Source of the DNA: Pseudoduganella danionis | GTDB taxonomy: Bacteria > Pseudomonadota > Gammaproteobacteria > Burkholderiales > Burkholderiaceae_D | DNA: 64,000 nt | Direction: 5' to 3' | Assembly (NCBI RefSeq): GCF_009720775.1 | Contig: NZ_WNKW01000001.1 | Coordinates: 1,054,001-1,118,000, forward strand | Shown: piece after piece, positions 33,431 to 42,768 of the stretch | Layout: each line of letters begins with the position of its first letter | Numbering within the stretch: the stretch's first letter is position 1 | The notes under the pieces: model-generated | Seen by the model: only the letters and a program-made list of their open reading frames with translations | What the model was told of the DNA's origin: nothing | Databases searched by the model: none | Position numbers and translations under genes: made by a program

Positions 33431-34566
33431 TTGATCAGGATCGCTTTCACGGCGGCCACGGTGCGTTCGACGTCGGCCATGGTCATGGCGTAGAACATCG
33501 GCAGCGTCACGGTCAGTCGGCCTATGCGTTCAGCCACGGGGAACATGCCTTCCTTGAAGCCGCGTTCGCGGTACATGGTGAACAGGTGGATAGGCGCATA
33601 GTGGTAGCCGGTGCCGATGTTATAGCCTTCCTGCAGTGCGCGCATGAAATTGGCGCGGGTGCCGGGGCCGTTATCGGGCAGGATGATCTGGAACAGGTGG
33701 TAGTTGCTGCTGTCGAAAGCCTGCAGCGGCAACTGGGCGCCCGACTTGGCTTCGAAGTCCGTGCCGAAGCACTCGTAGTAGTGGCGTGCCAGTGCGCGGC
33801 GGTGCGCCGTGATGGCGGCGATATTGGCGAACTGGCCCAGACCGATGGCGGCCATGATGTCGCTCATATTGTATTTGCCGCCGAGGACATCGACATCGAT
33901 GCCATCGACACCGCTGCGGGTCACGCCCTGCAGGCGGTATTTTTCGGCCAGACGGGCTTCCTCCGGCGTGTTCAGTACCAGCGCGCCGCCTTCGCCGGTG
34001 GTGATGTTCTTGTTGGCCTGGAAGCTGAACGAGACGAAGTCGCCAAAGGCACCGATGCGCTGGCCCTTCCATTCCGAGCCGAAGGCTTGCGCCGCATCTT
34101 CCACCACGCGCAGATTGTGCTTGCGGGCGATCGCGTACAGCCGGTCCATATCGACGGGCAGGCCGGACAGGTAGACCGGAATGATGGCCTTGGTACGCGG
34201 GGTAATGGCCGCTTCGACCTTGTCCAGATCAAGATTGCGCGTGATCGGGTCGATGTCGGCGAACACCGGAGTGGCGCCCACTTCGATGATGACGTTGGCC
34301 GTGGCCACCCACGAAATCGGCGTGGTGATCACTTCGTCGCCCGGGCCTATGCCGGCGATGCGCAGGGCGATCTCCATGGTGCAGGTGCCGGAATTGAAGG
34401 TGCGCACAGGGCGGCCACCGAAGTATTCCGACATCTGCGCTTCGAAAGCCTGAACTTTCGGGCCGCTGGTGATCCAGCCGGAACGCAGCACGTCGCCGAC
34501 GGCAGCAATGGTGGCTTCATCGATAGTGGGCTTGGAGAAGGGCAGGAAAGGCAGGGCTGAGGTCAT
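33427..34566 (-). CDS. arnB: ArnB, UDP-4-amino-4-deoxy-L-arabinose aminotransferase
   Basis: DegT/DnrJ-family PLP enzyme of 379 residues that transaminates UDP-4-keto-pentose to UDP-L-Ara4N with glutamate. The N-terminus is FLPFSKPTIDE. The PLP lysine lies in FQANKNITTGEGG, and EDAAQAFGSEWKG is typical. I chose ATG at 34566, because the open frame continues upstream into sequence with no family similarity. It starts 59 bases after the small flippase gene. Confidence 0.94.
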   Translation of the reverse strand: MTSALPFLPFSKPTIDEATIAAVGDVLRSGWITSGPKVQAFEAQMSEYFGGRPVRTFNSGTCTMEIALRIAGIGPGDEVITTPISWVATANVIIEVGATPVFADIDPITRNLDLDKVEAAITPRTKAIIPVYLSGLPVDMDRLYAIARKHNLRVVEDAAQAFGSEWKGQRIGAFGDFVSFSFQANKNITTGEGGALVLNTPEEARLAEKYRLQGVTRSGVDGIDVDVLGGKYNMSDIMAAIGLGQFANIAAITAHRRALARHYYECFGTDFEAKSGAQLPLQAFDSSNYHLFQIILPDNGPGTRANFMRALQEGYNIGTGYHYAPIHLFTMYRERGFKEGMFPVAERIGRLTVTLPMFYAMTMADVERTVAAVKAILIK

Positions 34567-34625
34567 GGTATGTGTAGGGTAGTTAGTCTGGGTCAGACAG
34601 TATGGGCCGCATTCTAAAGCCAGAC

Positions 34626-34997
34626 TCAGGTCCGCGCCAACAGGGCGACGCCGACCAGAATCACGGCAATGGCGAACAGGCGCTGGAAAGTCAGCGCTTC
34701 GCCGAACAAATACCACGCGCCGATGGCGGTGACTACATAGCCCAGCGACAGCATGGGGTAGGCGATCGACACATCGACGCGCGACAGGGCGATGATCCAC
34801 AATACCACCGACAGCACGTAGCAGGTCAGGCCGCCGATGATGGGCAGCTGGGTGGCGACTTTCAGGCCGACGCTGAACAGATTGCTCAGGGTCAGGTGGA
34901 TTTCGCCCATATTGCGCGCGCCCGCTTTGAGCAGCAACTGGGCCACGGCGTTGAGCAGCACGCCGAATGCGATAAGAATGAAGGTGGCAATATTCAT
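34626..34997 (-). CDS. Small ArnE/ArnF-type flippase subunit
   Basis: A 123-residue inner-membrane protein with four membrane segments of the EamA/SMR fold. In this operon it should move undecaprenyl-phosphate-L-Ara4N to the periplasmic side. E. coli needs two such proteins, ArnE and ArnF; only one is visible here, so it may form a homodimer or its partner may be elsewhere. It lies 70 bases after arnT. Confidence 0.85.
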   Translation of the reverse strand: MNIATFILIAFGVLLNAVAQLLLKAGARNMGEIHLTLSNLFSVGLKVATQLPIIGGLTCYVLSVVLWIIALSRVDVSIAYPMLSLGYVVTAIGAWYLFGEALTFQRLFAIAVILVGVALLART

Positions 34998-35067
34998 GCA
35001 GTAAATCAGACTTTCAAATCAGCGCTGGCGCGGATGCGGCGCCAGCTCGGGGGATGGTACTTGGTGT

Positions 35068-36729
35068 TTACAGATTGGCCACCACGACGCGGCGGGTATC
35101 CTGCACCACCACGCGCATGGTCAGGCCTTGCTGTTTCAGTTCGGCGTATTTTTCCGGACTGATGATGGCCAGCGCTTTCACGCCTGCCTTGCTGTGCTGC
35201 TGCCAGCGTTCGACGAACTGTTCGACCTTGGGAATGGACAGCTCCGGCTGCTGGCTCAGGCCGAACGTGAATTCGTCCCAGTAGTCCACCAGCGTGACCG
35301 GACGGCGCAGGTAGAAGGTCATCGACTGTTCGTAGGTGGCCACCGAGTAGATCGGTGTATCCGCTTTCAGCTCCGGCAGCATTTTGAGCGCTGCAGTCTT
35401 ACCGGCGCGCATGGCGCCGTAAGGTTCAAAGCCCGTAAGTATCAGTTCGGTGGCGGCAAAGCCGGCGATCGCCATGGTCAGCACGGTCAGGTCGCGGCGC
35501 AGGTGGCGCGCATGCAGCAGGGCCACGGCACCGCCGGCAGCGGTGATGATGGCGGCTGCCAGCACCCACGGCTGGTAGGCCACCAGCAGCTTGGTCTCGC
35601 TGGCATGGCGTACGCCGACATTGACCATCTGCGGCACGGCGATGATGCCGGCGATGCCGATGACCACCAGCAGGCCGGCCGCGATAATGCGGCTGCGGCG
35701 CGGCGCGGTTTCCAGATAGACGGCCAGCAGCAGGGCCAGCGCCGGGAAGATGGGCAGGATGTAGCCGGGCAGTTTGGAGCTCGAATAGCTGAAGAAGGTG
35801 AAAATGAACACGCTCCAGATCAGCAGCAGCAGGCGCGGCTGGAAACGGGTTTCGACGCGGCGGCGGCCGGCGGCCAGCAGCGCTTGCGGCAATATGCCCA
35901 GCCACGGCAGGATGCCCGGTGCCAGCAGCACGAAGAAGTAGTACCACGCGCCTTCGCGGTGGTGGGTCTTGAGGAAGAAGCGTTCCCAGTGCTCGTGCAC
36001 GAAGAAGAAGTGCGGCTGTTCGGGGTTGCGCAGGCCCACCAGCACGAACCACGGCGTGGCAACAGCGAAGAACAGCAGCAGGCCTTTGCCCAGATGCAGA
36101 CGCTTCCAGATGGCGAAGTCGCCCGACAGCAGCGAATACAGCACCAGCACGGCGCCGGGCAGCACCAGTCCGATCAGGCCCTTGGCCAGCACGGCCAGCG
36201 CCATGCCGGTCCAGCACAGCAGCATCCAGTTGCGCTGTTCGCTGGCCGTGGCGTCGTCGCGCTGGGCGATCAGCACTGAGCACAGGACGATGGCCATCAT
36301 GCCGGACAGGCTCATATCGAGCGAATCGATCTGGCCGGAAGCCACCCAGAACAGGCTGGAGCCGAGCGCCAGTGCCGCGTAGAAGCCCACGCGCGGGCCG
36401 AACACGCGCGTGCCCGCATAGCCGCTCAGCAGCACACCGAGCAGGCCGCACAGGCCCGTCCACAGGCGCGCCTGCCATTCACCGAGGCCGAAGGCGGCGA
36501 ACGACAGCGCGTTCATCCAGGTCTGCAGCGGCGGTTTCTCGAAGTATTTGATACCGTTCAGGCGCGTGGTGATCCAGTCGCCGCTGGCGAACATTTCGCG
36601 CGCCATTTCCGCATAGCGGCCCTCATCGGGCGGTACCAGGGTACGCACGCCCAGTGCATACAGCCAGACCAGGATGAACACGGTCAGCAGCGACCAAAGG
36701 ACTTTCTTGTTGTTATACAGATCGTTCAT
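35068..36729 (-). CDS. arnT: ArnT-type lipid A 4-amino-4-deoxy-L-arabinose transferase
   Basis: Integral membrane GT83-family glycosyltransferase of 553 residues that attaches L-Ara4N to lipid A on the periplasmic side, lowering affinity for polymyxin and cationic peptides. It has about 12 membrane segments. The first periplasmic loop carries PPDEGRYAEMAREM with the essential Asp-Glu pair, followed by TTRLNGIKYFEKPPLQTWM. The start shares one base with the stop of the upstream Mth938-domain gene (TGATG). Confidence 0.92.
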   Translation of the reverse strand: MNDLYNNKKVLWSLLTVFILVWLYALGVRTLVPPDEGRYAEMAREMFASGDWITTRLNGIKYFEKPPLQTWMNALSFAAFGLGEWQARLWTGLCGLLGVLLSGYAGTRVFGPRVGFYAALALGSSLFWVASGQIDSLDMSLSGMMAIVLCSVLIAQRDDATASEQRNWMLLCWTGMALAVLAKGLIGLVLPGAVLVLYSLLSGDFAIWKRLHLGKGLLLFFAVATPWFVLVGLRNPEQPHFFFVHEHWERFFLKTHHREGAWYYFFVLLAPGILPWLGILPQALLAAGRRRVETRFQPRLLLLIWSVFIFTFFSYSSSKLPGYILPIFPALALLLAVYLETAPRRSRIIAAGLLVVIGIAGIIAVPQMVNVGVRHASETKLLVAYQPWVLAAAIITAAGGAVALLHARHLRRDLTVLTMAIAGFAATELILTGFEPYGAMRAGKTAALKMLPELKADTPIYSVATYEQSMTFYLRRPVTLVDYWDEFTFGLSQQPELSIPKVEQFVERWQQHSKAGVKALAIISPEKYAELKQQGLTMRVVVQDTRRVVVANL

Positions 36730-37121
36730 CAGGCGGCAGACTCCCCTTGCGGTGGAATGATCAGGGCCAGCGTGACCTTGCGGCCTTCGCCCATCAGGAT
36801 GTTGTAAGTGCGGCAGGCAGCCTGGCTATCCATGCATTCCACGCCGATGCGGCGCATGGTCAGGGCGGCCGTCAGGCGCGGGTGGATGAAGCGCTGGCGC
36901 TCGCCCGTGCCGAGGATGACCACGTCGGGGTTGTCGGCACCTATTTGCTGGAAATGGGCTTCGGTAATGCTTTCGAAAGTGGGGGCATCCCAGGCGCGCG
37001 GTGCCACTTCGGGCATGACGATCAGGCTGTAATCGTAGCGCTGGGCATTGATTTCGACGCCAGCGGCGTCGTAGCCGGTGACGGTTTGGTATTTCTGGGT
37101 ATCGCTGGCGTGAAGCTTCAT
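36729..37121 (-). CDS. Mth938-like domain protein (DUF498)
   Basis: A 130-residue soluble protein of the Mth938/NDUFAF3-like family. The core runs from YDYSLIVMPEVAPRAWD to the VVILGTGERQRFIHPRL segment, with GVECMDSQAACRTYNILMGEGR near the C-terminus. The molecular function is unknown in bacteria. Its stop overlaps the arnT start by one base, so it is the first gene of the arn operon. Whether it serves the pathway or merely shares its promoter cannot be told. Confidence 0.85.
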   Translation of the reverse strand: MKLHASDTQKYQTVTGYDAAGVEINAQRYDYSLIVMPEVAPRAWDAPTFESITEAHFQQIGADNPDVVILGTGERQRFIHPRLTAALTMRRIGVECMDSQAACRTYNILMGEGRKVTLALIIPPQGESAA

Positions 37122-37218
37122 GGGGCGGTGTTAATCAACAGATTCAACAGATGGGCGGTTTTAATCGTCAAAAGAAGCGTCATTGTAGCGTTTTTCCGTG
37201 CACTTCCAGTCTGAAAGG

Positions 37219-37247
37219 TTGATTAAATGGGATGCTTTCGGCAGAAT
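37219..37247 (+). promoter_or_regulatory. Candidate promoter of the alaA-hom operon
   Basis: TTGATT (37219-37224), a 17-base spacer and CAGAAT (37242-37247) lie about 85 bases before the chosen start codon at 37330. They support a downstream start rather than the GTG at 37198, which would lie upstream of the promoter. Confidence 0.5.
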
Positions 37248-37329
37248 GGGTCTTTTCGCATTGCAGCACGGGCCGGCGGGCGTTTTTAGCAGGCCACAGC
37301 GGTTTGCTTCACCAGAACAGGATTTTATT

Positions 37330-38562
37330 TTGCGACCTATTCAAAAATCCAACAAATTAGCGGAAGTTTGCTACGAAATCCGCGGTCCAGTGCCGGAAAA
37401 AGCCCGGCAGATGGAAGAAGAGGGCCATAAGATTACGAAGTTGAATATTGGCAACTTGGCCGTATTCGGTTTCGATCCGCCCGACGAGATCGTGCGGGAC
37501 ATGAAAATCAACCTGCCCGACGCGGCCGGTTACACGGATTCCAAGGGCATGTTTGCCCCGCGCAAGGCGGTGGTGCACTACAGCCAGCAGAAAAACATCC
37601 GTGGCGTGACCATCGACGACGTGTATCTGGGCAATGGCGCCTCCGAGCTGATCGTGATGGCCATGAATGCTCTGCTCAACAACGGCGACGAAGTGCTGGT
37701 ACCGGCGCCCGACTATCCGCTGTGGACGGCGGCCGTCAGCCTGTCTGGCGGCAAGCCGGTGCACTACATCTGCGACGAGCAGCAGGAATGGTATCCCGAC
37801 ATCGAGGATATGCGCAGCAAGATCACGCCGAACACGCGCGCCATCGTCGTCATTAACCCCAACAACCCGACCGGTGCGCTGTATCCGGTGGAACTGCTCG
37901 AGCAGATCATCCAGTTGGCGCGCGAGCACGAGCTGATCATCTACGCCGACGAGATCTACGACAAGGTGCTGTACGACGGCGCCCAGCACGTCTCGATCGC
38001 CTCGCTGGCCGACGACGTGCTGTTCGTGACCTTCAACGGTCTGTCGAAAAACTACCGCGCCTGCGGCTATCGCTCGGGCTGGATGATCGTGTCGGGCGAG
38101 AAGAGCCATGCCAAGGACTATATCGAAGGCCTGAATATGCTGGCTTCGATGCGCCTGTGCGCCAACGCGCCGGGCCAGTTTGCCATCCAGACGGCACTGG
38201 GCGGTTACCAGTCGATCGACGATCTGGTGGGGCCGGGCGGGCGTCTGCTCAAGCAGCGCGATCTGGCCTATAAGCTGCTGACCGATATTCCGGGCGTCAC
38301 CTGCGTCAAGCCCAAGGCAGCGCTGTATATGTTCCCGCGCCTCGATCCCAAGATCTACCCGATCGAGGACGACCAGCAGTTCGCCTACGAGCTGCTGGCG
38401 GAAACCAAGGTGCTGATCGTGCAGGGCAGCGGCTTTAACTGGATCGCCCCGGATCACTTCCGCGTGGTATTCCTGCCCAATACCGACGATATGACGGAAG
38501 CTTTCGGCCGTATCGCCAAGTTCATGGAAAGCTACCGCAAGCGTCACGGCAGCAGCTTCTAA
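37330..38562 (+). CDS. alaA: Alanine-type aminotransferase (AlaA family)
   Basis: PLP-dependent class I/II aminotransferase of 410 residues. It closely resembles E. coli AlaA, which makes alanine from pyruvate and glutamate: RPIQKSNKLAEVCYEIRGPV at the N-terminus, KLNIGNLAVFGFD, NPNNPTGALYP, ADEIYDKVLYDG and the PLP lysine in NGLSKNYRACGYRSGW. I chose TTG at 37330, with AGGA 9 bases upstream, because family similarity begins exactly there. An in-frame GTG at 37198 would add 44 unrelated residues. It precedes hom by 34 bases, as is common in betaproteobacteria, suggesting coupling with aspartate-family amino acid synthesis. Confidence 0.9.
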   Translation: MRPIQKSNKLAEVCYEIRGPVPEKARQMEEEGHKITKLNIGNLAVFGFDPPDEIVRDMKINLPDAAGYTDSKGMFAPRKAVVHYSQQKNIRGVTIDDVYLGNGASELIVMAMNALLNNGDEVLVPAPDYPLWTAAVSLSGGKPVHYICDEQQEWYPDIEDMRSKITPNTRAIVVINPNNPTGALYPVELLEQIIQLAREHELIIYADEIYDKVLYDGAQHVSIASLADDVLFVTFNGLSKNYRACGYRSGWMIVSGEKSHAKDYIEGLNMLASMRLCANAPGQFAIQTALGGYQSIDDLVGPGGRLLKQRDLAYKLLTDIPGVTCVKPKAALYMFPRLDPKIYPIEDDQQFAYELLAETKVLIVQGSGFNWIAPDHFRVVFLPNTDDMTEAFGRIAKFMESYRKRHGSSF

Positions 38563-38596
38563 TTATCCAGACCAGATCATCAGAGAAACGGTTTAT

Positions 38597-39919
38597 ATGA
38601 AATCCATCAAAGTAGGTTTGCTCGGCGTCGGCAACGTCGGTTCCGGTACCTTCAATGTACTGCAGCGCAATCAGGAAGAAATCCGCCGCCGTGCCGGCCG
38701 TGGCATTGAAGTGGTGGCCGTATCGGCCCGTAATCTGGAACGCGCCAAGGAGCGCACTGGCGGCAAGGTCAAAGTGGTGGCCGACCCGTTCGACATCGTC
38801 AATGATCCGGAAATCGATATCGTCGTTGAACTGATCGGTGGTTACGATCAGGCCAAGGCACTGGTGCTGCAGGCGATCGCCAATGGCAAGCACGTGGTCA
38901 CTGCCAACAAGGCCCTGCTGGCCGTGTATGGCAACGAGATTTTTGCAGCAGCACAGGCCAAGGGCGTGATGGTGGCGTTCGAAGCGGCAGTCGCTGGCGG
39001 CATCCCCATCATCAAGGCGCTGCGCGAAGGCCTGACGGCCAACCGCATCGAATGGCTGGCCGGTATCATCAACGGTACCACCAACTTCATCCTGTCCGAA
39101 ATGCGTGACAAGGGGCTGGATTTCGCCACCGTGCTGAAACAGGCGCAGGAACTCGGCTATGCCGAAGCCGATCCGACCTTCGACATCGAAGGCGTGGATG
39201 CGGCGCACAAGGCCACCATCATGTCGGCCATCGCCTTCGGCATTCCCGTGCAGTTCGATAAAGCCTATGTGGAAGGCATCTCCAAGCTGAATGCCATCGA
39301 TATCCGCTACGCCGAACAGCTGGGCTACCGCATCAAACTGCTGGGCATCGCCAAGCGCGCCAAGGTCAATGGCGTGGAAGGTGTGGAGCTGCGCGTGCAC
39401 CCGACCCTGATCCCGGCCAAGCGCCTGATCGCCAATGTGGAAGGGGCCATGAACGCCGTGCTGGTGCAGGGCGACGCCGTGGGCGCGACGCTGTACTACG
39501 GTAAAGGTGCGGGTTCCGAGCCGACTGCTTCGGCCGTGATCGCCGATCTGGTCGATATCACCCGTCTGGCCACGGCCGATGCCGAGCACCGCGTGCCGCA
39601 TCTGGCCTTCCAGCCGAACGAGCTGACCAACATCGAGATTCTGCCGATGGCGGAAATCACCACCAGCTACTACCTGCGCATGAATGTGAGCGACCAGCCG
39701 GGCGTGCTGGCCGACCTGACCCGCATTCTGGCTGATGCGACGATTTCGATCGATGCCATGATGCAGAAGGAACCGGCGGACGGCGAAACCCGTACCGACA
39801 TCATCTTCCTGACCCACCAGACGCAGGAAAAGAATGTGCTGGCAGCGATCGCCAAGATCGAAGGCCTGGCCACCGTGTGCGGCAGCGTGACCAAGATACG
39901 TCTGGAAAACCTGGCCTGA
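38597..39919 (+). CDS. hom: Homoserine dehydrogenase
   Basis: Cytoplasmic enzyme of 440 residues converting aspartate semialdehyde to homoserine in threonine, methionine and isoleucine synthesis. The NAD(P)-binding motif LLGVGNVGSGTFNVL is at 8-22. Catalytic-domain segments TANKALLAVYG and GIINGTTNFILSEM follow, and a C-terminal ACT domain (about 355-430, SDQPGVLADLTRIL) should give threonine feedback control. The family usually continues with thrC in the same operon. Here a strong terminator follows at once and thrC is not in the window. Confidence 0.96.
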   Translation: MKSIKVGLLGVGNVGSGTFNVLQRNQEEIRRRAGRGIEVVAVSARNLERAKERTGGKVKVVADPFDIVNDPEIDIVVELIGGYDQAKALVLQAIANGKHVVTANKALLAVYGNEIFAAAQAKGVMVAFEAAVAGGIPIIKALREGLTANRIEWLAGIINGTTNFILSEMRDKGLDFATVLKQAQELGYAEADPTFDIEGVDAAHKATIMSAIAFGIPVQFDKAYVEGISKLNAIDIRYAEQLGYRIKLLGIAKRAKVNGVEGVELRVHPTLIPAKRLIANVEGAMNAVLVQGDAVGATLYYGKGAGSEPTASAVIADLVDITRLATADAEHRVPHLAFQPNELTNIEILPMAEITTSYYLRMNVSDQPGVLADLTRILADATISIDAMMQKEPADGETRTDIIFLTHQTQEKNVLAAIAKIEGLATVCGSVTKIRLENLA

Positions 39920-39942
39920 TCTGATCAGACCAGCTTCCCCGG

Positions 39943-39978
39943 CAGCCGGCATTGCTTTGCATGCCGGCTGTTTTATTT
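39943..39978 (+). terminator. Intrinsic terminator after hom
   Basis: CAGCCGGCAT (39943-39952) pairs perfectly with ATGCCGGCTG (39961-39970) over an 8-base loop, followed by TTTTATTT. It ends the alaA-hom operon. Confidence 0.92.
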
Positions 39979-39989
39979 GCCGCGCCGCT

Positions 39990-40328
39990 TCAGGCGGGGC
40001 CGACGTCCATGCCGTCGTAGGCTTCCAGTTGCTGGGCTTCGGCAAAGCGGTAGAACTCCTGATTGCGTGCATGCAGGGTGTCGACCGTGTGCAGTTCCAC
40101 TTTCTCTATATGCAGCCACCACAAGGCCGGCGTATCGGCTTCCGGTTTGGAATCGTAGATGCCCACCTGATGGTAGCCTTGCGCTTCGAGCAGCTTGCCG
40201 GCTGCTTCCAGCTTGGCCTTGTCCTGATCGGCAAAGAAATAGCCCCACAGTAGCGGCTTGTTCATATCCCACGGGGCGTTCTTTTTCATATCGGCGAACA
40301 GGCCGAGCATATCTTCTCTGGTAATCAT
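39990..40328 (-). CDS. RraB-like (ribonuclease E inhibitor B domain) protein
   Basis: A 112-residue soluble acidic protein. The order MITREDMLGLFADMKKNAPWDMNKPLLWGYFF, then a region rich in Asp/Lys/Leu and WWLHIEKVELHT, fits the RraB/YjgD domain, which in E. coli binds and restrains RNase E. The match is to the domain type, and whether it binds RNase E here is unproven. It lies 64 bases downstream of the sensor kinase stop on the same strand and converges with hom. Confidence 0.7.
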   Translation of the reverse strand: MITREDMLGLFADMKKNAPWDMNKPLLWGYFFADQDKAKLEAAGKLLEAQGYHQVGIYDSKPEADTPALWWLHIEKVELHTVDTLHARNQEFYRFAEAQQLEAYDGMDVGPA

Positions 40329-40392
40329 CGGGAGCTTTCGGTTGCGTGTTGTGCAGCGAGGCTGGCTTGCGCTGATGCCTCAGGGGGCGATT

Positions 40393-41898
40393 TTACCCGA
40401 GCGCGCTGCCCGCTGCGGGAAAGCTGACCTGTACCTTGAGGCCGGGGGCTTGCGGCGTGCCTGGGCTGGCGTCGCTCAGGCTGATGCTGGCGCCATGCAG
40501 GGTGGCGATATCGCGCACGATGGCCAGCCCCAGACCGGCGCCGCCCGGGTTGCGCTCCAGCGTGGCGCTGGCGCGATAGAACGGCGCGAACACGCGTTCC
40601 CGTTCGCTGGCCGGTATGCCCTGGCCGCTGTCTTCCACTTCCAGCAGCACCTGCTGCGCCGTACTGCGCACGCGCAGCGTGACGCTGCCGCCGGCCGGCG
40701 TGTAGCGCAGCGCATTGTCGGTCAGGTTGGCGATCAGTTCATGCAGCAGAAAAGCCTGCCCTTCGATCACGCATTCGGTTTCCGCTTCCAGCGCCAGATC
40801 GATCTGCTTGGCCACGGCCGCCATGGCCAGTTCCAGCCCGACCTGACGGGCGATGTCGCGCAGGTCCACCCGCTCGTTGGTATTGCTGCTCCCTTCCAGA
40901 TCGCCGCCATGTTCGATGCGCGCCAGTGTCAGCAAACGGTTGGCCAGATTGATGGTGGAGTCGGTGGTGGCGGCGATGCTGTGCACAATATCGCGCAGCG
41001 TGGCACGTAGCTGTTCGGCATCGCTGCCGGGCCGGTCGCAGGCGCGCAGGGCCAGCTCGGCCTGCGTCTTGAGTACGGTGAGCGGGGTGCGTAGCTGGTG
41101 CGAAGCGTCGGCAATGAAGCGGCGCTGGCTGCTGATCAGTATCTGCAGGCGCGCACGCGAGCTGTTCATGGCCGCCACCAGCGGGCGCACTTCGCGGTGC
41201 ACCAGTGCCGGGTCCACGTCCGAGCTGTCGTTGAGCGAGCGGGTTTCCACCACCAGTTTCAAACGCATCAACGGCTGCAGCACCAGCCGCACGGCGAACC
41301 ACACCAGCAGGGCCAGTGCCAGCAGCAGCAAGGCCTGCCATGCCAGTGTATCGAACAGGATCTGGTTGGACAGGCCGCGCCGCGCTTCCAGCGTTTCGCC
41401 CACCTGTATCAGGGCGATGCCGCGCATGGAATCGTCATACACGGGCTGCAGCAGGGCGGCGATACGTACGGGCTGGCCGTTGTAATTGGCGTGGTAGAAG
41501 CGCACCAGCGCCGGATAGGTTTCAGAGCGAGGCACGTTGGCCGGCACGGGCGGCAGGTCGCCATAGCCGGATACGGTTTCGCCATTGATGCCGGTGACCT
41601 TGTAGTAGATCCGCCCCAGCGTGTCGGTTTCGAAGCTGTCCAGCGCTACGTAGGGGACGTCCGCCACCACCTTGCCGTCGACGATGGACACGCGTTCGGC
41701 CAGCGCGCGCGTCGAGGCCAGCAGCGAACGGTCATAGGCCACGTCGGCCGCATCGAGCGCATTGCGGTAGACCGAATAGGTATTCAGCGCCACCAGCAGC
41801 AGCAAGGGCCCCAGCAGCCAGCGCAGCAGCTGGCCGCGCAGGCTGCCCTGACGGGCTTCCGGGCCGAAGCGGCGCGCGAGTCTGGCCAGTAGCGGCAT
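40393..41898 (-). CDS. TctE-like sensor histidine kinase
   Basis: Inner-membrane kinase of 501 residues. There are two membrane segments (about 25-45 and 180-205) around a periplasmic 2CSK_N-type sensor domain of about 135 residues. A HAMP-like linker and the H-box (SHQLRTPLTVLKTQAELAL, phosphorylated His near 263) follow. The ATPase core carries the N-box NLTDNALRYTPAGG, G1 DSGQGIP and G2 GAGLGLAIV. Kinases of this type sense carboxylates, often together with a periplasmic Bug protein. It is encoded 9 bases after the response regulator gene and forms an operon with it. Confidence 0.9.
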   Translation of the reverse strand: MPLLARLARRFGPEARQGSLRGQLLRWLLGPLLLLVALNTYSVYRNALDAADVAYDRSLLASTRALAERVSIVDGKVVADVPYVALDSFETDTLGRIYYKVTGINGETVSGYGDLPPVPANVPRSETYPALVRFYHANYNGQPVRIAALLQPVYDDSMRGIALIQVGETLEARRGLSNQILFDTLAWQALLLLALALLVWFAVRLVLQPLMRLKLVVETRSLNDSSDVDPALVHREVRPLVAAMNSSRARLQILISSQRRFIADASHQLRTPLTVLKTQAELALRACDRPGSDAEQLRATLRDIVHSIAATTDSTINLANRLLTLARIEHGGDLEGSSNTNERVDLRDIARQVGLELAMAAVAKQIDLALEAETECVIEGQAFLLHELIANLTDNALRYTPAGGSVTLRVRSTAQQVLLEVEDSGQGIPASERERVFAPFYRASATLERNPGGAGLGLAIVRDIATLHGASISLSDASPGTPQAPGLKVQVSFPAAGSALG

Positions 41899-41907
41899 GC
41901 GGTGGTC

Positions 41908-42600
41908 CTAGCTGGCCGGGCGCGGCTGCAGCAGATAGCCTATGCCACGCAGCGTGGTAATGACGGCAGCGTCGGGAATGGCGATGTCGAGCTTCTTGCG
42001 CACGCGGTGGATGTACAGTTCGATGGCATCGAGATTGGCGTCATCGGCCAGCGCGAACACTTCGTCGAACAGCTTTTCTTTCGATACGGCGCGGCCCGAT
42101 CGGGTAATCAGGGTTTCCAGTACGGCGTGTTCGCGCGGCGTCAGTGCCAGCGCATTGCCGCCGTAGCTGAACATGCGCGTCACCGTATCGAAACTCAGCG
42201 CGCCACAGTGGTGTACCAGCGCTTCATTGCCTACGCTGCGGCGGAGCAGGGCTTTCACGCGCGCTTCCAGTTCGGCCAGCTCGAACGGTTTGGCCAGATA
42301 GTCGTCGGCGCCCAGATTCAGGCCCTGCACGCGGTCTTCCAGTCCGCCCCGTGCCGTCAGTATCAGTACCGGCGTCTGGCCGCGCGGTGCCGGCCGGGCG
42401 CGCAGGCGGCGCAGCACATCCAGTCCGTCCATGCGCGGCAGGGTCAGATCGAGGATCACCAGCGCGTAGTCCTGGGTATGCAGCAGGGCGTCCGCATCGG
42501 CGCCGTTATCGGCGCACTCCACCGTCAGGTTGGCCTCGCGCAGGGCTTTGGCCAGCCAGTGGGATAGCTCGGTGTGGTCTTCAACTAACAGTATACGCAT
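41908..42600 (-). CDS. TctD-like OmpR-family response regulator
   Basis: Two-component regulator of 230 residues. The receiver domain has the phospho-acceptor Asp near residue 51 (LVILDLTLPRMDG), the ILTA threonine and the LAKPF lysine. A winged-helix DNA-binding domain follows (about 130-225, with FSYGGNALALTPREHAVLETL and VRKKLD). It is transcribed divergently from the porin at 42821. The porin and Bug promoters carry identical tandem repeats with 11-base spacing, the layout used by OmpR-family dimers, so these are its likely targets. Confidence 0.92.
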   Translation of the reverse strand: MRILLVEDHTELSHWLAKALREANLTVECADNGADADALLHTQDYALVILDLTLPRMDGLDVLRRLRARPAPRGQTPVLILTARGGLEDRVQGLNLGADDYLAKPFELAELEARVKALLRRSVGNEALVHHCGALSFDTVTRMFSYGGNALALTPREHAVLETLITRSGRAVSKEKLFDEVFALADDANLDAIELYIHRVRKKLDIAIPDAAVITTLRGIGYLLQPRPAS

Positions 42601-42729
42601 GTCTTTTCGCTAATTTCTGGCCCTCTTGTTGCGTACAAAAGGGAATCGGTTCAGTGTATGGACATGCATGATGGTCGCGCGCGGGGCAAAAGGGAAGCGC
42701 GGGCCGGTTTTGTGGCAGCCAGGCGACAC

Positions 42730-42763
42730 TGAAAGGGAATTGAAAGCTAAGGACTCCTATAGT
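42730..42763 (+). promoter_or_regulatory. Tandem direct-repeat activator site and -10 of the porin promoter
   Basis: TGAAAG occurs at 42730-42735 and 42741-42746, 11 bases apart. After 11 more bases comes TATAGT (42758-42763). There is no proper -35, since the repeats sit in its place, as at promoters activated by OmpR-family regulators. The same layout recurs before the Bug gene. Confidence 0.65.
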
Positions 42764-42768
42764 GGGAA

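Noticed and set aside
37122..37197. PmrA box controlling the arn operon
   Set aside because: TTAAT and ATT elements are present upstream of the first gene, but no CTTAAG-N5-CTTAAG-like pair is visible.
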